Positions 52,108 through 59,737 of a stretch of DNA of 64,000 nt are shown here, in pieces. How positions within the stretch are numbered: the stretch's first letter is position 1; the number at the start of each line of letters is the position of its first letter. The DNA is taken from positions 248,001 to 312,000 of the forward strand of contig NZ_PEKX01000002.1 of NCBI RefSeq assembly GCF_002796985.1, in the 5' to 3' direction. The notes under the pieces are model-generated. The model saw nothing but the letters and a program-made list of their open reading frames with translations, made no database searches and was not told where the DNA came from. The translations under genes were made by a program, and so were the position numbers. Source of the stretch: Pseudomonas sp. Its GTDB lineage: Bacteria; Pseudomonadota; Gammaproteobacteria; Pseudomonadales; Pseudomonadaceae.

Positions 52108-54677
52108 ACTCGCATCTTCCATGCATATAACAATTCGAGAGCTTGACGCGGTGTCAGGTCATCGGGGCTGACACGCATCAGCTCTTCGACGATCGGGTGC
52201 GGCAGGCTGGCGAAGAGGTCGCTTTGCAGTGGCGCCGGGCTTTTCGGGTCGGTCGAGCGCGGTGCTTCATGAGGCAGGCTGGTGGTTTCCAGGCGCGACA
52301 GATGCTCGCGGGCGCGCTGAATTACCGCACCCGGTACACCGGCCAGTTGTGCAACCGCGAGGCCATAACTTTGGCTGGCCGGGCCGGGCAGCACGTGGTG
52401 CAGAAACACGATGCGCTCGTTGTGTTCGGTGGCGTTCAGGTGCACGTTGGCCACTGCCGGCTCACTTTCGGGCAGCACGGTCAGCTCGAAATAGTGAGTG
52501 GCGAACAGGGTAAAGGCGCGCAGTTTGGCCAGGTGTTCGGCAGCGGACCAGGCCAGCGACAGGCCGTCGAAGGTGCTGGTGCCGCGGCCCACTTCGTCCA
52601 TCAGTACCAGGCTGCGGTCGCTGGCGTTGTGCAGGATATTCGCGGTTTCGCTCATCTCCACCATGAAGGTGGAGCGGCCGCCGGCGAGGTCGTCGGAGGA
52701 GCCGATACGGGTGAAGATACGGTCCACCAAGGACAGTTCACAACGTGCCGCCGGGACGAAGCTGCCGATGTGGGCTAGCAGCACAATCAGCGCTGTTTGC
52801 CGCATATAGGTCGATTTACCGCCCATGTTCGGACCGGTAATCACCAGCATGCGGGTGTCTTCGTCGAGGTTCAGGTCGTTGGCGACGAAGGGCGTATCCA
52901 GCACCTGCTCGACCACCGGGTGGCGACCCTGCTCGATGAGAATGCCGGACTCTTCGACGAAACGCGGGCGGTTCAGGTCTAGGTTCAGTGCACGCTCGGC
53001 GAGGTTGGACAGCACGTCCAGTTCTGCCAGGGCGGCAGCGGTGTCCTGCAGCGGCGCCAACTGGCCGATCAGCAGTTCCAGCAGTTCTTCGTAGAGCTGC
53101 TTCTCGCGGGCCAGGGCACGGCTCTGGGCCGACAGTGCCTTGTCTTCGAAGGCTTTCAGTTCCGGCGTGATGAAGCGCTCGGCGCCTTTCAGGGTCTGGC
53201 GGCGGATGTAGTCGGCGGGGGCCTGTTCGGCCTGCACACGCGGCAGTTCGATGTAGTAGCCGTGGATGCGGTTGTAGCCGACCTTCAGGTTCGGCAGGCC
53301 GGTTCGGGCCTTTTCGCGAGTCTCCAGGTCCATCAGGTACTGGCCGGCGTTCTCGCTGAGCATCTGCAGCTCGTCCAGCTCGGCATCGTAGCCGCGGGCG
53401 ATGACGCCACCATCACGGATAACGGCCGGCGGGTTCTCGATCACCGCGCGGGCCAGCAGGTCGGCCAGTTCCGGATAGGTGCGGATGCTGACGGCCAGTT
53501 CGCCCAGGTGCGGGGCTTCCAGCTCGGTCATGCCACTCTGCAGTTCCGGCAGGGCGGCGAGGGCGTCGCGCAGGCGGGCGAGGTCGCGCGGGCGGGCATT
53601 GCGCAGGCCGATACGCGCGAGGATGCGCTCCACATCGCCGATTTCCTTCAGCTGCGGCTGGAGGGTTTCGAAACGGTAACGTTCCAGCAGGCAGGCGATC
53701 GACTCCTGGCGCGCCTCGAGCACGGTGCGGTCACGCAGCGGGCGGTTCAGCCAGCGGGTCAGCAGGCGGCTGCCCATGGCAGTCTGGCAACGGTCGACTA
53801 CCGACTGCAGTGTGTTGTCGCGCCCGCCCGCGAGGTTGGTGTCCAGTTCCAGGTTGCGGCGGCTGGCGCCATCGAGGATCACCGTGTCGTCGATGCGCTC
53901 GTGACGCAGGCTGCGCAGGTGCGGCAGGGCGGTGCGCTGGGTTTCCTTGGCGTAGGTCAGCAGGCAGCCCGCGGCACCGATGGCCAGGGTCAGTTCCTGG
54001 CAGCCGAAGCCCTTGAGGTCCTGCACGCCGAACTGCTGGCACAGGCCTTTCTTCGCCGAGTCACGATCGAAGTCCCAGGGCGCGCGGCGGTGTGCTCCAC
54101 GGCGCTTTTCCGCCGGCAGGCCCTGGGGCCAGTCATCGGGAATCAGCAGCTCGGCGGGATTCAGGCGCTCCAGTTCGGCCAGCAGGGTCTCCCAGCCTTT
54201 TATTTCCTGGACGTTGAAACGGCCGCTGGTGATATCCAGCACGGCCAGGCCAAACAGGCGCTCATCGCCCAGTACGGCGGCGATCAGGTTGTCGCGGCGT
54301 TCGTCGAGCAGCGCTTCGTCGCTGACAGTGCCGGGGGTAAGGATGCGCACCACCTGGCGGTCGACGGGGCCCTTGCTGGTGGCCGGGTCGCCGATCTGCT
54401 CACAGATCACCACTGACTCACCGAGCTTCACCAGTTTGGCGAGGTAGCCCTCGGCGGAGTGAAACGGGATACCCGCCATGGGAATGGAGTTGCCGGCGGA
54501 CTGGCCGCGCGCGGTCAGAGTGATATCCAGCAGCTTGGCGGCTTTCTTGGCGTCCTCGTAGAACAGCTCATAGAAGTCGCCCATGCGGTAGAACATCAGT
54601 TGGTCCGGGTGCTGGTTCTTCAGCCGCCAATACTGCTGCATCATGGGGGTGTGGGCGGAAAGGTCGCTCTGACTCAT
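52104..54677 (-). CDS. mutS: DNA mismatch repair protein MutS
   Basis: MutS recognises mismatches and small loops and recruits MutL. Its 857 residues start with the mismatch-reading domain (MMQQYWRLKNQHPDQLMFYR, then MGDFYELFYEDA containing the Phe-x-Glu reading motif), followed by connector, lever and clamp domains. The ATPase has Walker A ITGPNMGGKSTYMRQ near 615, then LVLMDEVGRGTSTFDG and ATHYFELT. ATG 54677 (MSQSDLSAHTP) is chosen over a TTG 10 codons upstream. It is divergent from pncC across 82 bases. Confidence 0.97.
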   Translation of the reverse strand: MSQSDLSAHTPMMQQYWRLKNQHPDQLMFYRMGDFYELFYEDAKKAAKLLDITLTARGQSAGNSIPMAGIPFHSAEGYLAKLVKLGESVVICEQIGDPATSKGPVDRQVVRILTPGTVSDEALLDERRDNLIAAVLGDERLFGLAVLDITSGRFNVQEIKGWETLLAELERLNPAELLIPDDWPQGLPAEKRRGAHRRAPWDFDRDSAKKGLCQQFGVQDLKGFGCQELTLAIGAAGCLLTYAKETQRTALPHLRSLRHERIDDTVILDGASRRNLELDTNLAGGRDNTLQSVVDRCQTAMGSRLLTRWLNRPLRDRTVLEARQESIACLLERYRFETLQPQLKEIGDVERILARIGLRNARPRDLARLRDALAALPELQSGMTELEAPHLGELAVSIRTYPELADLLARAVIENPPAVIRDGGVIARGYDAELDELQMLSENAGQYLMDLETREKARTGLPNLKVGYNRIHGYYIELPRVQAEQAPADYIRRQTLKGAERFITPELKAFEDKALSAQSRALAREKQLYEELLELLIGQLAPLQDTAAALAELDVLSNLAERALNLDLNRPRFVEESGILIEQGRHPVVEQVLDTPFVANDLNLDEDTRMLVITGPNMGGKSTYMRQTALIVLLAHIGSFVPAARCELSLVDRIFTRIGSSDDLAGGRSTFMVEMSETANILHNASDRSLVLMDEVGRGTSTFDGLSLAWSAAEHLAKLRAFTLFATHYFELTVLPESEPAVANVHLNATEHNERIVFLHHVLPGPASQSYGLAVAQLAGVPGAVIQRAREHLSRLETTSLPHEAPRSTDPKSPAPLQSDLFASLPHPIVEELMRVSPDDLTPRQALELLYAWKMRV

Positions 54678-54759
54678 GGCTTCTGGCTGTCCGGCTTCAA
54701 CATGCAAAAGCGCCTAGTGTACGGTATCCGCCTGGCCTTCTTTAACCCCGGAGCGCACT

Positions 54760-55287
54760 GTGCCCGACACCGATTCCTTTATTACCGAGCAATCCATCAC
54801 CGAACTGGCCACCCGACTTGGAGGGCGGTTGGCGGCTAACAAATTGCGCGTCACTACCGCCGAATCCTGCACCGGTGGCGGCATCGCCGAGGCGATCACC
54901 CGCATTTCCGGCAGCTCCGCATGGTTCGAGGCGGGCTATGTCACCTACTCCAACAGCCAGAAGACTCGTCAGTTGGATGTGCCGACAGAGTTATTCGCGA
55001 AGGTCGGCGCCGTGAGCCGGGAGGTGGTCGAAGCCATGGTTGCCGGCGCTTTGCCGCGCAGTGGGGCGGATATTGCCGTAGCGGTCAGCGGTATTGCCGG
55101 GCCTGATGGCGGTTCTGCCGAGAAGCCGGTGGGCACCGTCTGGCTGGCATGGAGGAAAGGCGAACAGGTGTTCAGCGAACGCCGTCTGTATGCCGGTGAT
55201 CGGGAGGCCGTGCGCCGGCAGACGGTAGCGACCGCTCTGGAAGGGCTGTTGCGACTGGCGGACGGGGAAAATCCGATTCAGGGGTAG
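54760..55287 (+). CDS. pncC: Nicotinamide-nucleotide amidohydrolase PncC (CinA C-terminal type)
   Basis: PncC hydrolyses NMN to nicotinate mononucleotide and ammonia, recycling the NMN made by DNA ligase. The 175-residue protein is a stand-alone CinA C-terminal domain: LRVTTAESCTGGGIAEAIT, YSNSQKTRQL and the conserved SGIAGPDGGSAEKPVGTVW, quoted as SGIAGPDGGSAEKPVGTV. The start is GTG 54760 with GGAG 7 nt upstream. It lies directly before recA, an order shared by many bacteria. Confidence 0.92.
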   Translation: MPDTDSFITEQSITELATRLGGRLAANKLRVTTAESCTGGGIAEAITRISGSSAWFEAGYVTYSNSQKTRQLDVPTELFAKVGAVSREVVEAMVAGALPRSGADIAVAVSGIAGPDGGSAEKPVGTVWLAWRKGEQVFSERRLYAGDREAVRRQTVATALEGLLRLADGENPIQG

Positions 55288-55314
55288 GCGAGCGGCTTGC
55301 CCTGTGGAATAATA

Positions 55315-55330
55315 CTGGCTACTTATACAG
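55315..55330 (+). promoter_or_regulatory. LexA (SOS) box and recA promoter
   Basis: CTG-N10-CAG (CTGGCTACTTATACAG) matches the LexA operator form. It covers the likely -10 region (TACTTA, 55320-55325), which lies 17 bases from TTGCCC at 55297-55302. The recA ATG is 43 bases downstream. Confidence 0.85.
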
Positions 55331-55372
55331 TTGTTCGTGGCCGCCCGGCCGCCTGACTTCGCGAGGACTTCA

Positions 55373-56428
55373 ATGGACGACAACAAGAAGCGCGCCCTGG
55401 CCGCGGCCCTGGGACAGATCGAACGCCAATTCGGCAAAGGCGCGGTCATGCGCATGGGCGACCATGAGCGCCAGGCTATTCCCGCCATCTCCACCGGCTC
55501 GCTGGGCCTGGACATCGCGCTGGGTATCGGCGGTCTACCGCGCGGCCGTATCGTCGAGATCTACGGCCCGGAATCCTCGGGTAAGACCACGCTGACCCTG
55601 TCGGTCATCGCCCAGGCGCAGAAAGTCGGCGCCACTTGCGCCTTCGTCGACGCCGAGCACGCGCTGGACCCGGACTACGCCGGCAAGCTGGGCGTCAACG
55701 TCGACGACCTGCTGGTTTCCCAGCCGGACACCGGCGAACAGGCCCTGGAAATCACCGACATGCTGGTGCGCTCCAACGCCGTTGACGTGATCATCGTCGA
55801 CTCCGTGGCTGCCCTGGTGCCCAAGGCCGAAATCGAAGGCGAGATGGGCGACCAGCACGTCGGCCTGCAGGCCCGCCTGATGTCCCAGGCGCTGCGCAAG
55901 ATCACCGGCAACATCAAGAACGCCAACTGCCTGGTTATCTTCATCAACCAGATCCGTATGAAGATCGGCGTGATGTTCGGCAACCCGGAAACCACCACCG
56001 GCGGTAACGCGCTGAAGTTTTACTCCTCCGTTCGTCTCGACATCCGTCGTACCGGCGCGGTGAAGGAAGGCGACGAGGTGGTCGGCAGCGAAACCCGCGT
56101 CAAGGTCGTGAAGAACAAGGTCGCTCCGCCGTTCCGTCAGGCCGAGTTCCAGATCATGTACGGCCGCGGCATCTACCGCACCGGCGAGATCATTGACCTG
56201 GGCGTACAGTTGGGCCTGATCGAAAAGTCCGGCGCCTGGTACAGCTATCAGGGCAGCAAGATCGGTCAGGGCAAGGCCAACGCCGCCAAGTACCTGGAGG
56301 ACAACGTTGAGGTCTGCACCACGCTGGACAAGGCCATCCGCGACCAACTGCTGTCCAAGCAGACGCCGCCGACCAAGGCTGAGCTCGCTGCGGCGGAAGC
56401 CGAGGCAGAAGCTGAAGTCGACCTCTGA
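55373..56428 (+). CDS. recA: Recombinase RecA
   Basis: RecA forms filaments on single-stranded DNA, drives strand exchange and triggers LexA self-cleavage. The 351 residues contain MAW-region KGAVMRMGD, Walker A GPESSGKTTL (66-75), DAEHALDPDYA, Walker B VIIVDSVAALVPKAE, the DNA-binding loop region MSQALRKITGNIKNANCLVIF, quoted as SQALRKITGNIKNANCLV, and an acidic C-terminal tail (EAEAEAEVDL). ATG 55373 follows a LexA-controlled promoter. recX follows 5 bases after its stop. Confidence 0.98.
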   Translation: MDDNKKRALAAALGQIERQFGKGAVMRMGDHERQAIPAISTGSLGLDIALGIGGLPRGRIVEIYGPESSGKTTLTLSVIAQAQKVGATCAFVDAEHALDPDYAGKLGVNVDDLLVSQPDTGEQALEITDMLVRSNAVDVIIVDSVAALVPKAEIEGEMGDQHVGLQARLMSQALRKITGNIKNANCLVIFINQIRMKIGVMFGNPETTTGGNALKFYSSVRLDIRRTGAVKEGDEVVGSETRVKVVKNKVAPPFRQAEFQIMYGRGIYRTGEIIDLGVQLGLIEKSGAWYSYQGSKIGQGKANAAKYLEDNVEVCTTLDKAIRDQLLSKQTPPTKAELAAAEAEAEAEVDL

Positions 56429-56433
56429 TCGTC

Positions 56434-56898
56434 ATGTCCGTCGAGCTCGATAACCCCGTCGCGGTGCGGCGGGTCGCCATGGACCTGCTGGCAAGACGCG
56501 AGCATGGCCGGGCGGAGCTCTCGCGCAAGCTGCGGCAACGCGGTGCCACGCAGGACCTGATCGACCCTGTCCTCGACCGCTTGGCCGAGGAGGGGTTGCT
56601 CAATGAAAGTCGCTACCTGGAAAGCTATATCGCCAGCCGTGCGCGGGCCGGTTACGGTCCGATGCGGATTCGTGAGGAGCTGTCGCAGCGTGGCTTGCCC
56701 CGTGGCGAGATCGACAGTGCGCTGAGCGAGTCGGGCGTCGACTGGAGCGCAAACCTGCGTGAGGTCTGGCACCGTAAATTCGCCCGGCTACCGCAGGACG
56801 CCCGTGAGCGAGCCCAACAAGGGCGGTTCCTGAGCTACCGGGGCTACTCGATGGAAGCCATCAGCCGGCTTCTGAGCGGTCGACGATCCGATGATTGA
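56434..56898 (+). CDS. recX: RecA regulator RecX
   Basis: RecX binds inside the RecA groove and limits filament growth. The 154-residue protein is rich in Arg and Leu and built of helical repeats: LLARREHGRAELSRKLRQRG, quoted as ARREHGRAELSRKLRQRG; then LDRLAEEGLLNESRYLESYI and GPMRIREELSQRGLP. It starts 5 bases after recA, so it should be co-transcribed and SOS-induced with it. A long perfect hairpin terminator follows at once. Confidence 0.94.
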   Translation: MSVELDNPVAVRRVAMDLLARREHGRAELSRKLRQRGATQDLIDPVLDRLAEEGLLNESRYLESYIASRARAGYGPMRIREELSQRGLPRGEIDSALSESGVDWSANLREVWHRKFARLPQDARERAQQGRFLSYRGYSMEAISRLLSGRRSDD

Positions 56899-56936
56899 AC
56901 GAACAAGGCACCCAAGCGGGTGCCTTGTTCGTTTTT
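56899..56936. terminator. Bidirectional terminator between recX and the LOG gene
   Basis: A 15-bp perfect stem (56899-56913 with 56918-56932, core GAACAAGGCACCC) has an AAGC loop and is followed by TTTTT on the plus strand. It begins at the recX stop codon and serves convergent genes. Confidence 0.9.
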
Positions 56937-56948
56937 GGCCTCGGAAAA

Positions 56949-58022
56949 TCAGCGCTCCCAATTCTCCGGCTGGTTGATGAAGTCCAGCAGCTCGCGCAGA
57001 CGCCCTTGGTCGCGACCGTTGAAGGCGAAGGCCAGGCGGGTGAGATGGGAAAACTCCGGTTCGTCCAGTTCCGACTCGCTGTAGGGCTGCTGGTGGAAAC
57101 CATCGGTCACGCACAGCTTGCCGAACTCGCGCTCCAGCAGCTGCAGCGCCCGTGCGCTCAGCGGATGGTTCAGGCGAATCACGAAGCGGTCCTTGAGCCA
57201 GCGGCTGGAGTGGAAGTTGCTGTAGAACTGGGCGATTTCCTCGACGGCTTCCTCGGCTGAATGGACCAGCTTCATCAGGTTCATGTCGCTGGGCAGGATG
57301 TAGCCGTTGTCCTCCAGTTGTTCCTTGATGAACTCCAGGGCGTGATCCCAGTAGTGCCCGCCCGGCTGGTCGAGCAGGACGACGGGCACCAGCGGGCTCT
57401 TGCCGGTCTGGATCAGGGTGAGTACTTCCAGCGCTTCATCCAGCGTGCCGAAGCCGCCGGGGCAGAGGACCAGGGCATCAGCCTCCTTGACGAAGAACAG
57501 CTTGCGCAGGAAGAAGAAGTGGAATGACAGCAGGTTGCTGGTGCCGTCCACGATTGGGTTGGCGTGTTGCTCGAAGGGCAGGGTGATGTTGAAGCCGAGG
57601 CTGTTTTCCAGCCCGGCGCCTTCATGGGCGGCGGCCATGATGCCGCCCCCAGCGCCAGTGATGACCATCAGATCGTAACGGGCCAGGGTTTCACCCAGCT
57701 CGCGGGCCAGGGCATAGACGGGATGGTCGGCCGGGGTGCGGGCCGAACCAAAAACGGTGACTTTGCGACGACGCTTGAACTGCTCCAGGGTGCTGAAGGC
57801 GTGCTCCATTTCGCGCAAGGTCTGTAGCATGATCTTGGCGTCCCAGCGATTGCGGTCGGCTTGGGCCATGCGGGCGATGGTGGTCAGCATCTCGCGATAC
57901 AGCGGCAGGTTCTGGCTGTTGCCGGGGGCTGCGAGTTCGGCCAGTTCCTCGATCTTCTGCGTCAGGTCCGTGCCGCTGGTCTGGAAGTGTCTGGAGAGGT
58001 AGTCGTCGGGCTCATAGGGCAT
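56949..58022 (-). CDS. LOG-family (TIGR00730-like) Rossmann protein, long form
   Basis: A 357-residue protein whose centre is a LOG-type fold. Motifs are VTVFGSARTPADHPVY, ITGAGGGIMAAAHEGA and the LOG signature PGGFGTLDEALEV near 188. Family members are often misnamed lysine decarboxylases; tested ones cleave nucleoside 5'-monophosphates at the N-glycosidic bond. An N-terminal helical stretch of about 95 residues and a C-terminal stretch of about 90 exceed the 180-200 residue core type. ATG 58022 has AAGGAG 9 nt upstream; ATG 58043 is an alternative. The substrate is unknown. Confidence 0.85.
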   Translation of the reverse strand: MPYEPDDYLSRHFQTSGTDLTQKIEELAELAAPGNSQNLPLYREMLTTIARMAQADRNRWDAKIMLQTLREMEHAFSTLEQFKRRRKVTVFGSARTPADHPVYALARELGETLARYDLMVITGAGGGIMAAAHEGAGLENSLGFNITLPFEQHANPIVDGTSNLLSFHFFFLRKLFFVKEADALVLCPGGFGTLDEALEVLTLIQTGKSPLVPVVLLDQPGGHYWDHALEFIKEQLEDNGYILPSDMNLMKLVHSAEEAVEEIAQFYSNFHSSRWLKDRFVIRLNHPLSARALQLLEREFGKLCVTDGFHQQPYSESELDEPEFSHLTRLAFAFNGRDQGRLRELLDFINQPENWER

Positions 58023-58190
58023 GTGTTGATACTCCTTGTTCATCAACCCCTGTTCGCCTGTCCATGGGCGGCGCCGGCCACGCAAGGTGACTTCGGGCGG
58101 TAACGCATTGGCGCTTCGCCGCACGCACAGGGTTCAGCAGGAGGCCTGCCCAGTCTGGCACGCGGGGTGTGACAGCGGTGAGGCCTCGGT

Positions 58191-59612
58191 TCAAATGGCG
58201 ATCCGGTCTCCGGGCTCCGGAATGTTGGCCGTCCAGTTCAGGCGATCCTGGAGTGCCCCCTTGAGTGCATCCATCTTTTCCCGCTCGCCATGTATCAGGT
58301 ATAGCTCGGGTTTGTTCTCGAAGTTGCCAACCCACTGAATTAATTGTGATTGTCCCGCGTGAGCGGAGAACCCCCCGAGGGTGTGTATCTGTGCCTTGAC
58401 ACTGATGCGCTGGCGCAGGATGCGCACTGTCTCGGCTCCGTCGACGATGGCGCGCCCCAGGGTGCCCTTCGCCTGGAAGCCGGGGAAGACGATATGGCAC
58501 TCCTCGCGCCAGAGGTTGTGTTTGAGGTGGTGGACGATACGCCCGCCGGTGCACATACCGCTGCCGGCGATGATGATGGCGCCGCTCTTGATGCGATTCA
58601 GCGCCATGGATTCGTCGGCGCTCTGGGTCGTGCGCAGGATCGGCAGCCACTCGCCGACCTTGGAGGTGCCGGTGCCGCGCATGTATTCGCGGTCGACGTC
58701 GGCGATCTCGCCGATGTGCTGCAGGTAGATGTTGTTCGCTTGCGCGGCCATGGGGCTGTCGAGGTAGACCACCTGCTGTGGTAGCCGACCTTCCTGGTAG
58801 AAGCGGCCGAGGTAGTAGATCAGGTCCTGGGTGCGGCCCACGGCGAAAGACGGGATCAGCACGTTGCCGCCCTCGTTCTGCGCACGCTGGAGGATGCCGG
58901 CCAGTTCCAGCAGGGTGTCGTTGGCATCGCGGTGATCGCGGTCGCCGTAGGTGGATTCCAGCAGCACTACGTCGGCGCGGGTCAGTGGTGTCGGTGTGCG
59001 CATCAGCGGTGAGCAGGTGCTGCCCAGGTCGCCGGAGAACACCAGGCGGCGGGTCGAGCCGAACTCATGGATTTCCAGTTCGACGATGGCCGAGCCGAGG
59101 ATGTGCCCGGCGTTGTGGAAGGTCACGCGGATGCCACGCGCCACATCCACCGTGCTGCCATAGCTGACGCGGCGGCGCTGGTTCAGCGCGCGCGAGGCGT
59201 CCTCGACGTTGTACAGCGGCTTCACCGGCGGCTTGCCCAGGCGTGCGCGCCACTTGTTCTCCCACTCGGCATCCTTCTCCTGGATGTGCGCCGAGTCCAT
59301 CAGCATCAGTTCCAGCAGGTCGCAGCAGGATTCGGTGGCGTAGATCGGCCCCTTGTAGCCTTCCTTCGCCAGGCGCGGCAGCAGGCCGCTGTGGTCCAGG
59401 TGGGCGTGGGACAGGACGACGGCATCCAGTTCCTTCGGATCGAAGGAGAAGGGCGTACGGTTGCTGGTCTCGTTCTCGCGGGTGCCCTTGTTGCCGCTGC
59501 GCCCTTGGCGCATCCCGCATTCGAGCAGCACGCGGACGCCGTCGCGGGTTTCCAGCAGGTAACAGGAACCGGTGACCTCCTGGATCGCGCCGATGAAGGT
59601 GAGAAGCGCCAT
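58191..59612 (-). CDS. Beta-CASP metallo-beta-lactamase fold protein (RNA-processing type)
   Basis: A 473-residue cytosolic protein of the CPSF/RNase J-like beta-CASP family, expected to act on RNA. The zinc motif HAHLDH is at 69-74 (VVLSHAHLDHSGLLPRL), later ligands lie in FHNAGHILGSA and VFSGDLG, and beta-CASP motifs follow (YLDSPMAA, GSGMCTGGRIVHHL, LGGFSAHAGQ). The final LIHGE element is typical. ATG 59612 has AAGGAG 5 nt upstream; 48 in-frame codons before it are not family-like. It is divergent from the phosphoketolase-like gene. Its natural substrate is not known to me. Confidence 0.88.
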   Translation of the reverse strand: MALLTFIGAIQEVTGSCYLLETRDGVRVLLECGMRQGRSGNKGTRENETSNRTPFSFDPKELDAVVLSHAHLDHSGLLPRLAKEGYKGPIYATESCCDLLELMLMDSAHIQEKDAEWENKWRARLGKPPVKPLYNVEDASRALNQRRRVSYGSTVDVARGIRVTFHNAGHILGSAIVELEIHEFGSTRRLVFSGDLGSTCSPLMRTPTPLTRADVVLLESTYGDRDHRDANDTLLELAGILQRAQNEGGNVLIPSFAVGRTQDLIYYLGRFYQEGRLPQQVVYLDSPMAAQANNIYLQHIGEIADVDREYMRGTGTSKVGEWLPILRTTQSADESMALNRIKSGAIIIAGSGMCTGGRIVHHLKHNLWREECHIVFPGFQAKGTLGRAIVDGAETVRILRQRISVKAQIHTLGGFSAHAGQSQLIQWVGNFENKPELYLIHGEREKMDALKGALQDRLNWTANIPEPGDRIAI

Positions 59613-59737
59613 GTTGTCTCCTTGTCGGAATTCTCTTTCAGACTTGCCCGAATGGTTGGGGCACTCGTTGATACATGTCAGCGCCCGTCCGATCTGTGGC
59701 GACCTAGACTTTCCCCGAAAGCCAAGGGAGAGCCGAC

